The notes under the pieces: generated by a model
Database searches by the model: none
What the model was told of the DNA's origin: nothing
What the model saw: only the letters and a program-made list of their open reading frames with translations
Part shown: positions 25,247 to 33,254 of the stretch, in pieces
Layout of the letters: each line of letters starts with the position of its first letter
How positions within the stretch are numbered: the stretch's first letter is position 1
Made by a program: the position numbers and the translations under genes
NCBI RefSeq assembly: GCF_039540195.1
Contig: NZ_BAABEO010000024.1
Coordinates: 95,578 to 159,577, forward strand
DNA from: Zafaria ginkgonis
Lineage (GTDB): Bacteria; Actinomycetota; Actinomycetes; Actinomycetales; Micrococcaceae
DNA length: 64,000 bases
Reading direction: 5' to 3'

Positions 25247-26487
25247 GCCAGGGCTCCTTCGGGGTTGGAGGCTGCCGCGATGCGTTCGGCGTCCATCCCC
25301 AGCAGCCCGCCGAGGACCTCGGCGGTGTGCTCGCCGAGGTCGGGGCCGAGGCTGCGGATGGGGAGGGAGGTGCCGCCGATGACCGGTACGACGCCGGGGA
25401 ACTGGACCCCCTTGATGATCTCCTCCCCGGTGGACACATCGAAGGACTGGACCATGTCGCGGGCGGTGTACTGGGGCTCCTTGACGATGTCCTCCGCGGT
25501 GTAGATCGGTCCCGCCGGCACGCCGGCGGCATCGAGGAGGTCCAACGCCTCGGCCGCGGGCAGCGTCGCCGACCAGGCGCCGATGGCCGCGTCGAGTTCC
25601 TCGCGGCGCTCCCAGCGCTGCGTGTTGGACTGCAATCCGGTGTCGGCTCCCAGGTCGGGGCGGCCGATGGCTTCCATGTAGCGGCGGAAGATCCCGTCCC
25701 CGTTGCCGGCGACGACGATGCTCGCACCATCGGCGCAGACGTAGGCGTTCGACGGCGCGATGCCCTCCATCCGTCCGCCGACGCGTTCCCTGCGGTCGCC
25801 GTAGGCGCCCAGGTCCGGGACCAGGGATTCCATCATCGAGAACATCGCCTCATGCAGGGCGACGTCGATGATGCGTTCGGTCAGCGGCACGGGGGAGGCG
25901 GACCCGCGCCGGGTTTCGCGCTGGAAGAGGGCCATGACCGCTCCGAAGGCCGCGTAGAGCCCGGCGATGGAGTCTCCGATGGACACGCCCACCCGCACCG
26001 GGGCGCGGTCCGGGTCGCCGACGAGGTTGCGGAAGCCGCTGAAGGCCTCGGCGACGGCGGCGAAGCCGGGCCGCTCGGCCAGGGGACCGGTTTGTCCGAA
26101 GGCGGAGATGCGGGTGATCACCAGGTCCGGGTTCGCCTCATTGAGCACCTCCGGGCCCAGGCCCCACTTCTCCAGCGTCCCGGGGCGGAAGTTCTCCAGC
26201 AGGATGTCGCACTGCTTGACGAGTTCGAGCACCGCCTCGCGGCCGGCCTCGCTGCGCAGGTCCAGCACCACCGACTTCTTGTTCCGGTTGATCGTCCGGT
26301 AGAGCATCGAGACGCTGCCCTTCTTCAGGCGCCAGTTGCGCAGTTCGTCGCCGGTGCCGGGGCGTTCGACCTTGATGACCTCCGCCCCGAAGTCCGCGAG
26401 CAGGCGCCCGGCGGTGGGGGCGGCGATGTAGTTGCCGAGTTCCAGGACCCTGACGCCGGCCAAGGGGGCGATCGTGTGCTCAGACAT
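25243..26487 (-). CDS. Class III CoA-transferase (CaiB/BaiF family)
   Basis: A 414-residue family III CoA-transferase. It has the N-terminal GVRVLELGNYIAAPTAGRLLADFGAEVIKVE pattern spread over residues 11-41, NRNKKSVVLDL near 68 and LLENFRPGTLEKWG near 96. The position of the catalytic aspartate of formyl-CoA transferase appears to be glutamate here (E213 in DVALHEAM), preceded by an unusual SASPVPLTER stretch in place of the usual GxGQ loop. The enzyme would move CoA, probably from succinyl-CoA, to the acid later cleaved by the lyase. ATG 26487 begins the protein; the stop overlaps the lyase ATG by 4 bp. Confidence 0.87.
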   Translation of the reverse strand: MSEHTIAPLAGVRVLELGNYIAAPTAGRLLADFGAEVIKVERPGTGDELRNWRLKKGSVSMLYRTINRNKKSVVLDLRSEAGREAVLELVKQCDILLENFRPGTLEKWGLGPEVLNEANPDLVITRISAFGQTGPLAERPGFAAVAEAFSGFRNLVGDPDRAPVRVGVSIGDSIAGLYAAFGAVMALFQRETRRGSASPVPLTERIIDVALHEAMFSMMESLVPDLGAYGDRRERVGGRMEGIAPSNAYVCADGASIVVAGNGDGIFRRYMEAIGRPDLGADTGLQSNTQRWERREELDAAIGAWSATLPAAEALDLLDAAGVPAGPIYTAEDIVKEPQYTARDMVQSFDVSTGEEIIKGVQFPGVVPVIGGTSLPIRSLGPDLGEHTAEVLGGLLGMDAERIAAASNPEGALA

Positions 26488-26552
26488 GTTCTTGGGTGTC
26501 CTTCTGTGATGGTGCGGCCATGGGGTGGCCGCGGAATGCTGGGGGCGGGCGA

Positions 26553-28034
26553 TCAGATGAAGAGGCTCAGCGGGAGGATCACCAGCATCGCGACCACGGA
26601 GGCCACGGAGACTCCGAGCGAGACGCTCTTCAGGGCTCCGCGGACGGTCTGGCCGAGCAGGGACTGCAGGAGCCAGAAGGTGTTGGAGGTGACGTGGACC
26701 ATGAAGAGGGATCCGGCACCGGCCGCCAGGGCAATGAGCACCGGGTCCAGGCCCAGTGCCGGGGCGATGGGGGCCAGCAGGCCGGCGGCGGTGATCGCCG
26801 AAAGGGTCACGGAACCGACGGCGATGTGGAGGACGGCGGCGATGCCCCACACGACGAGCAGCGGTGCGACGTGGCTGGCGCTGAAGAAGCCGCCGAGGAT
26901 GTCGCCGAGGCCGGCCGCGGCAACGGTGGCGGCGAGGGAGCCGCCGACGCCGGTGAGCAGGAGGATCTGGCCGCTTTCCTTGAAACCGGAGGAGATGGCG
27001 GCCTCGACCGACTTCTGTCCGATGGCGTAGCGCCCAACGACGGTGGTGCCGATGAGGCCGATCAGCAGGGCGATCACGGGGTCGCCGATCAGCTGCAGCC
27101 ACGGGATGTCGAGTTCCATGATCTCGACGATCGAGCCTGCGCCCACGAGCAGCAGGGAGGTGATCAGCGGCGTGAAGAGCAGCAGCAGCGGGGCTTCCTT
27201 GCGCGGGGTGTCGGTGACGGTGACGCCGCTGGTCGAGGGAGCGGTTTCCGTGGAGGTGCCCGAGATGGCGGTGCCGGGGGCCGTCGCCGCGCCCCGGGGG
27301 CTGGGGGCGTCAGTGGTGGGGATGCCGTAGGCGCCGGGGCCGAACTCGTCGGCGGGCTGGCTCTGCGGCAGGTCCTTCTCCTCGAGGAGGTGCTCTTCGT
27401 CCCGCTCTTCCTTCCAGAGGCCGCGGCGGAAGAGGAAGCTCATGATCGCGATCGAGATGATGATGGTCGGCACGACGACGATCAGGCCGAACACGAGCAT
27501 CTTGCCCAGCGGGACGCCGAGCAGGCCGGCCAGCGCCAGGGACGCGACGCCGGGGACGGTGAAGACGATGCCGCATTCGAGGCCGATGGCCATCGCGGTG
27601 GCCATGCGGGCGGTGCCGAGCTTGCCGATCTGCGGGGCCAGGCGCCGGGCGAGCGGGGCGGAGATGACCAGGAGCACGTCGAGGAAGATCGACTGCAGGG
27701 CGGTGCCGATGGCCAGGGCCATCGTATAGGGCAGGCGCTTGGGCCCGAAGGCCCGCAGGAGCTGCTCGACGAGCCGGCGGATGGCGCCGGTCTCGTTGAG
27801 GATGGAGCCCATCAGGACGCCGAAGGCGATCAGCAGGCCGACCTCGACCATGATCTCTCCGAAGCCCCCGGTGATGGTTTCCACCGTTTTGGCGACGCCA
27901 AGGCCCGTGGACAGGCCGAGGTAGACCGACCCCAGGACCAGGGAGATCACGGGGTTGACCTTGAAGCGCACGATCAACAGCACGGTGGCCAGGACGGCCA
28001 CGGCGGTGTTGATGAGGATCGCCGCATCTGACAT
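26553..28034 (-). CDS. GntP family permease (gluconate/organic acid:H+ symporter)
   Basis: A 493-residue permease with about 12 hydrophobic segments. GntP features include VGLLIAFGVLMGSILNETGAIRRL near residues 65-88 and the closing SGQILLLTGVGGSLAATV region. A hydrophilic loop of about 80 residues, rich in Pro, Thr and Ser (about 215-300), splits the two halves and is longer than in gluconate permeases. The ATG at 28034 is preferred over an upstream in-frame ATG. It is the first gene of the leftward operon and imports the acid handled by the CoA-transferase and lyase. Confidence 0.85.
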   Translation of the reverse strand: MSDAAILINTAVAVLATVLLIVRFKVNPVISLVLGSVYLGLSTGLGVAKTVETITGGFGEIMVEVGLLIAFGVLMGSILNETGAIRRLVEQLLRAFGPKRLPYTMALAIGTALQSIFLDVLLVISAPLARRLAPQIGKLGTARMATAMAIGLECGIVFTVPGVASLALAGLLGVPLGKMLVFGLIVVVPTIIISIAIMSFLFRRGLWKEERDEEHLLEEKDLPQSQPADEFGPGAYGIPTTDAPSPRGAATAPGTAISGTSTETAPSTSGVTVTDTPRKEAPLLLLFTPLITSLLLVGAGSIVEIMELDIPWLQLIGDPVIALLIGLIGTTVVGRYAIGQKSVEAAISSGFKESGQILLLTGVGGSLAATVAAAGLGDILGGFFSASHVAPLLVVWGIAAVLHIAVGSVTLSAITAAGLLAPIAPALGLDPVLIALAAGAGSLFMVHVTSNTFWLLQSLLGQTVRGALKSVSLGVSVASVVAMLVILPLSLFI

Positions 28035-28104
28035 GAGTTGTTCCGATCGTCGGGGAGGGGGATTTCCCAAGTCTGGGTGACGTGTGCCACATTGGTTATC
28101 TCAG

Positions 28105-28126
28105 ATTATGGGTTTTATCCCATAAT
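28105..28126. promoter_or_regulatory. Perfect AT-rich palindrome between divergent operons
   Basis: Arms ATTATGGG (28105-28112) and CCCATAAT (28119-28126) around TTTTAT. It lies 71 bp before the GntP gene and 126 bp before the gene at 28252. This is a strong operator candidate, for the IclR at 21488 or a regulator outside the window. Confidence 0.6.
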
Positions 28127-28251
28127 GTAAATCACCGACCGGGTTCTTCCGGCTCGGACCACCCCCGGGGCACCTTCCCGCCTCGGGTCCTGACCACAGC
28201 AAAGAGCCGCTTCCAGTGGGCGGATTTTGCCGAAAAACAAAAGGACAAGAC

Positions 28252-28668
28252 ATGAGCGAGAACCACCAGGCCCAGGCCTACATCGACCAGATGGCCGAAC
28301 AGCGCGGCTACGTGCTCGACTACCACAAGGTGATGGCCAAGCATGACTTCCAGGTCCTGCAGGCTGCCAACGGCCTGGTCAACGCCGCCTACCTGGCGCC
28401 GCGCAGCCTCGACCGCACGGTCAAGGAACTGATCTTCATCTGCAGCCTGACGGTGCTCAAGGCGCCCAAGGGGCAAATCGAAAGCCATATCCGCGTCGCG
28501 CTCGACCTCGGCCTCAGCCCCCAGGAGATCCTCGAGGCCATCGAGATCGCGCTGCCCGAAGCCGGCGTCGTCGCCTTCCAGATCGGCTTCGACGCCTGGA
28601 AGTCGGTTGTGGGCGCCACCGGCATCGAGCCATCGGTCCAGGTCCACGACGCCGGCGTCATCAGCTGA
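28252..28668 (+). CDS. Carboxymuconolactone decarboxylase (CMD) family protein
   Basis: A 138-residue protein of the CMD/AhpD-like fold, all helical. The core is KELIFICSLTVLKAPKG followed by ESHIRVALDLGLSPQEILEAIE. The paired cysteines of AhpD are absent, so a thiol peroxidase-type role is unlikely and a decarboxylase, lyase or tautomerase-like role is more plausible. AAGGACAAGAC precedes the ATG. It is the first gene of a four-gene unit and has a close paralogue at 35631, about 70 percent identical by eye, in the LacI-controlled cluster. Confidence 0.85.
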   Translation: MSENHQAQAYIDQMAEQRGYVLDYHKVMAKHDFQVLQAANGLVNAAYLAPRSLDRTVKELIFICSLTVLKAPKGQIESHIRVALDLGLSPQEILEAIEIALPEAGVVAFQIGFDAWKSVVGATGIEPSVQVHDAGVIS

Positions 28669-28671
28669 CCG

Positions 28672-29934
28672 ATGTTCCCTCACGACTTCTCCACCCGCCT
28701 CGCCGCCGACGATGAATTGCGCGAGCTCGGGCTGAACACCGACGTGGCCTTCGCCCTGGCTGTCCGGGAAGGCGAATCGCACACCGTGTCGGTCCGCAAC
28801 GGCACGGTGGCGCTGGACCAGGCGGGCCCCGGGGACGCGGCGTTCGCCGTCGTCCTGGACCAGGGCGACTGGACCCGGCTGCTCGCCCCGTCGCCGGCGC
28901 CGCGCACCCAGCACGTCCTGGCGTTCCTGGCGCCGCGCGGAACGGGAGCCGTGGAAGGGGACCTGGCGTCCTTCGCCCAGCATCTGCACCTTGTCCGGCG
29001 AGCCGTCGAGCTGGCCCGGGGAATTGCCGAACAGGAATCGCCCCGCCGGGTGCCGCTGGAGGACATCACGGGGCGGTACGTCCACGTGGACGTGCCGGGG
29101 TGGGGGCCATGCGACATCTACGCGGAAACGGCAGGGCAGGGGATTCCCGTGCTGCTGCTCGCCACGGCCGGATCCGACACCCGCCAGTACCACGGCCTGA
29201 TGTCCGACCCGGACGTGACGTCCCGGTACCGGCTCATCGCCTTCGACCTGCCGTGGCACGGCAAGTCGAATCCTCCGGCCGGCAAGCGCAACACCGACTA
29301 CGTCCTGGACTCCCAGACGTACACGGACTGCATCGCCGGTGTCATCCGTGCCCTGGACCTGCCCCAGGCGCCGGTCATCGTTGGGGCGTCCATGGCCGGG
29401 GCGGTCGTCGTCGAAATGGTGGCCCGCCATCCGGACCTGGTTCGCGGAGCCGTCAGCTCCCAGGCGGGCCCGCGCGTGGCCAACCGCCACACCCCCTGGC
29501 TGCGGAACCCCCAGGTGAACCAGGCGCTGCACGTGCCCGAATGGACCTACGGACTCATGTCCCCGGCCTCCCCGAAGGAGGACCGCGACCGGGTCTGGTG
29601 GGGCTACTCCCAAGGCGGATTCTCCGTCTACGAACGCGACATCTCCTACTACTCGACGTGCTGGGACATCGACAACATCGCCCACCTGTTGGGCTCCCAC
29701 ACCCCGCCGGTGGTGCTCATGAACGGGGTCTACGACTATTCCGTTCCCCCCGAGGCCACCCGCGAACTCGCCGGACACATCCCCGGGTCCGTGGTGCGGG
29801 AGATGCCCGAGCTCGGGCACTTCCCCCACGCCGAAAACCCCTCCGCGTTCGCCGCCCACCTCCTGTGGGCCCTGGCCCACATCCAGAACCGCACCACCGC
29901 CCAACCCACAGAAACAAGCGAGGCAATCCGATGA
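28672..29934 (+). CDS. SCP2-like domain fused to alpha/beta hydrolase
   Basis: A 420-residue protein. Residues about 1-130 resemble an SCP2-like lipid/acyl-binding module (SVRNGTVALDQAGPGDAAFAV, then GAVEGDLASFAQHLHLVRR). Residues about 140-415 form an alpha/beta hydrolase with nucleophile S240 in VGASMAGAV, acid D355 in GVYDYSVP and base H383 in GHFPHAE; the oxyanion region is LLLATAGSDTRQYHGL. It follows the CMD gene by 3 bp and overlaps the next gene by 4 bp. It could hydrolyse an ester, lactone or C-C bond in the pathway. The ATG immediately after the upstream stop is the only reasonable start. Confidence 0.85.
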   Translation: MFPHDFSTRLAADDELRELGLNTDVAFALAVREGESHTVSVRNGTVALDQAGPGDAAFAVVLDQGDWTRLLAPSPAPRTQHVLAFLAPRGTGAVEGDLASFAQHLHLVRRAVELARGIAEQESPRRVPLEDITGRYVHVDVPGWGPCDIYAETAGQGIPVLLLATAGSDTRQYHGLMSDPDVTSRYRLIAFDLPWHGKSNPPAGKRNTDYVLDSQTYTDCIAGVIRALDLPQAPVIVGASMAGAVVVEMVARHPDLVRGAVSSQAGPRVANRHTPWLRNPQVNQALHVPEWTYGLMSPASPKEDRDRVWWGYSQGGFSVYERDISYYSTCWDIDNIAHLLGSHTPPVVLMNGVYDYSVPPEATRELAGHIPGSVVREMPELGHFPHAENPSAFAAHLLWALAHIQNRTTAQPTETSEAIR

Positions 29935-30470
29935 CCGAATCCCTCCGCCAAGGAACCCGCCGCCACCGCATCGTCATCATCGACGGGCCCAACATGACCA
30001 ACCTCGGCGCCCGTAACAAGAAGGTCTACGGCGCCATCAACTCGATCGAGGACCTCCAGGACTTCTCCACGTCCTTCGGCGACCGGATCGGGGTCGAGGT
30101 CGAGACGTTCGTGTCCAACTACGAGGGCGCCATCCTCGAATACATCCACGCCAACGCCGCCACGGCCGACGCGTTCATCATCAACCCCGCCGGCCTGACC
30201 GAGATCGGCATCCCCACCAAGCACGCGCTCTCGGAGACCGGCAAGCCGGTCATGGAGATCCACTTCGCGAACGTGGACGCGCCGCCCACCGCGCCGCGCG
30301 GCCTGCCGATCGGCCCCTGGGACTCGGTGTTCCGCGGCAGCGTGACCGGCGTGGCCATGGGCCTGCGCCAGTACAGCTACTCCTCCGCCATCCTGGGCCT
30401 GGCCATGGCACTGGACGACGAAACCTTCCTCGGCGCCGACCTCGCTCCGGCGCCCGCCACGGCGTCCTAA
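29931..30470 (+). CDS. Type II 3-dehydroquinate dehydratase homologue with altered active site
   Basis: A 179-residue member of the flavodoxin-like type II dehydroquinase family: IIDGPNMTNLG near the start, NPAGLTEIG in the middle, EIHFANVDA later. By alignment from memory with the mycobacterial enzyme, the catalytic R28, Y33, N85 and H111 are kept. The His-Thr-Ser recognition loop is changed (H to E91), HISN is HFAN, and the lid arginine after it is proline. The N-terminus is about 12 residues longer than usual. It is probably not the shikimate-pathway enzyme but a catabolic dehydratase for a related ring substrate. ATG overlaps the hydrolase stop. Confidence 0.8.
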   Translation: MTESLRQGTRRHRIVIIDGPNMTNLGARNKKVYGAINSIEDLQDFSTSFGDRIGVEVETFVSNYEGAILEYIHANAATADAFIINPAGLTEIGIPTKHALSETGKPVMEIHFANVDAPPTAPRGLPIGPWDSVFRGSVTGVAMGLRQYSYSSAILGLAMALDDETFLGADLAPAPATAS

Positions 30471-30503
30471 GCCCCTGAACCCCTCCCAGAAAGTTCACCG
30501 ACA

Positions 30504-31817
30504 ATGACGTCCACCAACATCCCGGTGCAGCGGACAGCGGCCGACAAATCGCAGATCCGTAAGATCATTGCCTCCAGCCTCGTGGGCACGGTGCTGGAGT
30601 ACTACGAGTTCTTCGTCTACGGCACCGTCGCCGCGCTCGTTCTTGGCGGACTGTTCTTCCCCGGGGAAGACCCGCTGGTCGGAACGCTCGCCGCGTTCGC
30701 GACCTTCGCCGTCGGCTTCGTTGCCCGGCCCTTCGGAAGCGTCCTGTTCGGCCACTTCGGCGACAAGCTGGGACGCAAGGCCACCCTCGTCACCTCGCTG
30801 CTGCTGATGGGTGGCTCCACCGTGGCCATCGGCCTGTTGCCCACCTACGAGGCGATCGGCGTCGCCGCCCCCATCCTCCTGGTCACCATGCGCCTGATCC
30901 AGGGCCTGGCCCTGGGTGGGGAATGGGGCGGGGCCGCCCTGATGCTGGTCGAGAACGCCAAGCCCGGCAAGCGGGGGCTGATGGGCAGCATCGTTATGAT
31001 CGGCGTTCCGGGCGGACTGGTCCTGGCGTCCCTGGTCACGAGCCTGGCCATCTGGGTCTCGGGGGACCAGTTCGCGGTGTGGGGATGGCGCCTGCCGTTC
31101 CTGGTCAGCGCCCTGCTGCTCGCCGTCGCCCTCTTCATCCGCCTCTCGGTCTCCGAAACCCCGGAGTTCCTGGAGGCCAAGGCCAAGCAGGACGCCGCCC
31201 CCAAGGCGCCGGTGGGCCTGGTGGTCCGCCACCACTGGAAGGACCTGTTCCTGGCCTTCGGCGTCGCGGCCCCGGGCAACGCGATCTTCTTCATCATCGC
31301 GACCTTCACCGTCAACTACGCGACCGCCGGGCTGGGGCTGGACAAGGGCGCGGTCCTGATCGTCCAGGGCATCGCGGGGCTGATCTACTGCGGAACCATC
31401 CCCCTGGTGGGATTGCTCGCGGACAGGATCGGCCTGTGGCAGACCGAGCTGATCGGAGCGATCTGCGCCGGCGTCTTCATCCCGCTGTACTTCCTCATGA
31501 TCAACACCAAGAGCCTGGGGTTGATGCTGGTGGCCATGACGCTGGGTATGGCCGGCGTGCACGCCCTGCTGCAGGCTCCGCAGGCGGCCCTGTTCTCCTC
31601 CCGGTTCCCCGTCCCCGTCCGGTACACCGGAATCGCGATGAGCCAGGCGCTGCCCACCACCGTCGTCGGCGGCACCGTGGCGCTGGTCGCGACCTGGTTC
31701 GTCAGCCTCACCGGCGACGCCAGCCTCATCATCTACTACGTCATCGGCCTGTCCGTCCTTGCGGCGGCATGTGCCCTGGGGTTCGCCCGCCGGGCCAACA
31801 CCGAGCCGTCAGCCTAG
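30504..31817 (+). CDS. MFS metabolite:H+ symporter (MHS family)
   Basis: A 437-residue carrier with 12 predicted membrane segments. The MHS features are IIASSLVGTVLEYYEFFVYG at the start, GFVARPFGSVLFGHFGDKLGRK (the MFS loop 2-3 signature, split) and LALGGEWGGAALM near 140. Relatives transport shikimate, 4-methyl-muconolactone, citrate or proline/betaine. It closes the operon with the CMD protein, hydrolase and dehydroquinase-like enzyme and should import their substrate; a carbocyclic acid is a fair guess. A strong hairpin terminator follows. Confidence 0.88.
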   Translation: MTSTNIPVQRTAADKSQIRKIIASSLVGTVLEYYEFFVYGTVAALVLGGLFFPGEDPLVGTLAAFATFAVGFVARPFGSVLFGHFGDKLGRKATLVTSLLLMGGSTVAIGLLPTYEAIGVAAPILLVTMRLIQGLALGGEWGGAALMLVENAKPGKRGLMGSIVMIGVPGGLVLASLVTSLAIWVSGDQFAVWGWRLPFLVSALLLAVALFIRLSVSETPEFLEAKAKQDAAPKAPVGLVVRHHWKDLFLAFGVAAPGNAIFFIIATFTVNYATAGLGLDKGAVLIVQGIAGLIYCGTIPLVGLLADRIGLWQTELIGAICAGVFIPLYFLMINTKSLGLMLVAMTLGMAGVHALLQAPQAALFSSRFPVPVRYTGIAMSQALPTTVVGGTVALVATWFVSLTGDASLIIYYVIGLSVLAAACALGFARRANTEPSA

Positions 31818-31832
31818 GCCGCCGTACCGCAG

Positions 31833-31877
31833 AAAGCCGGAGCGGGACCACCCTGGGGGTGGGCCCGTTCCGGCTTT
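31833..31877 (+). terminator. Hairpin terminator after MHS symporter
   Basis: Arms of 21 bp, from AAAGCCGGAGCGGG to CCCGTTCCGGCTTT, match at 19 of 21 positions with a short loop. The A/T ends allow termination in both directions, between this operon and the convergent thioesterase gene. Confidence 0.75.
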
Positions 31878-31908
31878 GGGCGGGCGCCAGCGATCCGCCG
31901 TGCGCGGA

Positions 31909-32406
31909 CTACCGGGACTGGGGGACGGGGGCCGACGCCGCCGCCCGGGGCCGCAGGGGCAACGGCGCGCCCTGATGGCTGCGCAGGACCTCGCGCAGGT
32001 CCTCGCTGATCCGCCAACTCCGTTCCGTGGCCCGGTCCACCAAGACAATGGTGGATTCCGCGAGCACGGCCGGGGCCTCCTCCGACGGCGCGCTGATCGT
32101 GCAGGCGAGCGAGAAGCTCGTCCGGCCGATGTGGGACACCCAAACGCTTGCCGTTACCGGGGCCGGGGAATACCAAAGCTCGCGCTGGAATTCGACGGTT
32201 TGCTGGGCCACCAGCCGCCCCACGCCTCCGAGGCCTTCCAGGATCCCCTCCTGGTATCCGGAACCGTCGTGGAGGGAATGGCCGAGAAACGCGGTGCGCG
32301 CCTCATCCACGATGCGCGTGATGGCCACATTGCCCACATGCCCGGCTGCGTTGACATCGTCGAAACGCAGTTGAACGCGAGTGTTCCACGGGAAGGCCAT
32401 GCACAT
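31909..32406 (-). CDS. Acyl-CoA thioesterase, 4HBT hotdog family
   Basis: A 165-residue hotdog-fold thioesterase. It begins MCMAFPWNTRVQLRFDDVNAAGHVGN; the D-x-N-x3-H-x2-N pattern carries the catalytic aspartate of the 4-hydroxybenzoyl-CoA thioesterase class. The ATG at 32406 was chosen for its GGAGG ribosome site; an upstream in-frame start is less likely. It probably hydrolyses acyl-CoA esters in the cytoplasm; the substrate cannot be told. It stands alone between the MHS symporter terminator and the Clp-domain pair. Confidence 0.82.
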   Translation of the reverse strand: MCMAFPWNTRVQLRFDDVNAAGHVGNVAITRIVDEARTAFLGHSLHDGSGYQEGILEGLGGVGRLVAQQTVEFQRELWYSPAPVTASVWVSHIGRTSFSLACTISAPSEEAPAVLAESTIVLVDRATERSWRISEDLREVLRSHQGAPLPLRPRAAASAPVPQSR

Positions 32407-32561
32407 GAAGATTCCTCCGAAAACGACGAGAAGTTGAAGCGGTTCAAGGGCGGAGACTCCGAGGGATGCTCGGCGGGGAGTCTTCGCCGCACTTGCAGAA
32501 GGCGGCCCCCGTGCCGAGGCCTGCCAGAACAACGCTACGGGTTCCCCTTGGACCACCTAGA

Positions 32562-32574
32562 CCCATTATATGGG
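32562..32574. promoter_or_regulatory. Short palindrome upstream of thioesterase
   Basis: CCCATTATATGGG, a 5-bp arm dyad with AT-rich centre, 156 bp before the thioesterase ATG. It may be a promoter element or weak operator; evidence is limited to symmetry. Confidence 0.25.
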
Positions 32575-32681
32575 CACCGGCTTGCATTGTGGGAATGTGA
32601 ATAAGGCTAGGGGCGTCCGAAACAAGACCCTTTTTCCAAGTAAAGCGTGCCCCCCACGTCAAGGATCCACGGGAGGGGGTC

Positions 32682-33254
32682 CTAGGAAGCGCGTTGCTGG
32701 AGGGCCTTGATCCGAATCCGGAGCTGGTCCAGCGGCGCCCGGCCCCCGACGATGTCCATGGCCGAGCCCGAAGCATGCAGGATGCCGAGCGCCAGGTGCG
32801 TCTCTTGGATGGTCTTGTCCTGGTGGGCGATCGCCTCGCGCAGGGACAGTTCGAGTGACTTCTTGGCCTCCGGGCTGAAGGGGATGTGCCCGGCGCCGGA
32901 AACCAGGCCGCCCCAACCCCTGCGCTTCGGTTCGGCGGCACGTTCCAGTGCCTTCGGCCCGAAGTTGGTTTCCAGACTTCGGTTTACGGCGTCGAGGTCG
33001 ATCCCGATGGAGCGGAGGGCTTCGGCGTCGTCCGTTCCCAGCGGACGGTCCTTGGCTGTGGCCGTAAGCCTCTCCACCAGGAGTTCCCGGGTGATGCCCG
33101 CCTGGGACAGCACGCCGGTAAGGTCCGGGCCGGCCTGCCGCAGCAGGCCCAGGAGCAGGTGCTCGGCGACCACGCGCTCCGACTGGAGCGTCTGGGCTTC
33201 CTCGACGGCCGTGACCACTGCGGAGCGCGTACCTTTGCTGAACCTCTCGAACAT
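32682..33254 (-). CDS. Orphan ClpC N-terminal-domain protein (ClpC2-like)
   Basis: A 190-residue protein consisting of two Clp N-repeats and nothing else. The first begins MFERFSKGTRSAVVTAVEEAQ and contains AEHLLLGLLRQ; the second begins HIPFSPEAKKSLELSLREA and contains ETHLALGILHASG. These match the N-terminal adaptor-binding domain of ClpC, but the AAA+ ATPase modules are missing. Orphan ClpC N-domains of this kind (ClpC2 of mycobacteria) are reported to bind ligands of the ClpC1 N-domain and buffer them. It is coupled to an upstream 73-residue HTH gene (one-base overlap) preceded by twin operators. Confidence 0.85.
   Translation of the reverse strand: MFERFSKGTRSAVVTAVEEAQTLQSERVVAEHLLLGLLRQAGPDLTGVLSQAGITRELLVERLTATAKDRPLGTDDAEALRSIGIDLDAVNRSLETNFGPKALERAAEPKRRGWGGLVSGAGHIPFSPEAKKSLELSLREAIAHQDKTIQETHLALGILHASGSAMDIVGGRAPLDQLRIRIKALQQRAS

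Noticed and set aside
30504..31817. Assignment of the symporter as shikimate permease ShiA
   Set aside because: The MHS family is too broad and the adjacent dehydroquinase homologue has an altered active site, so no substrate-specific name is given.
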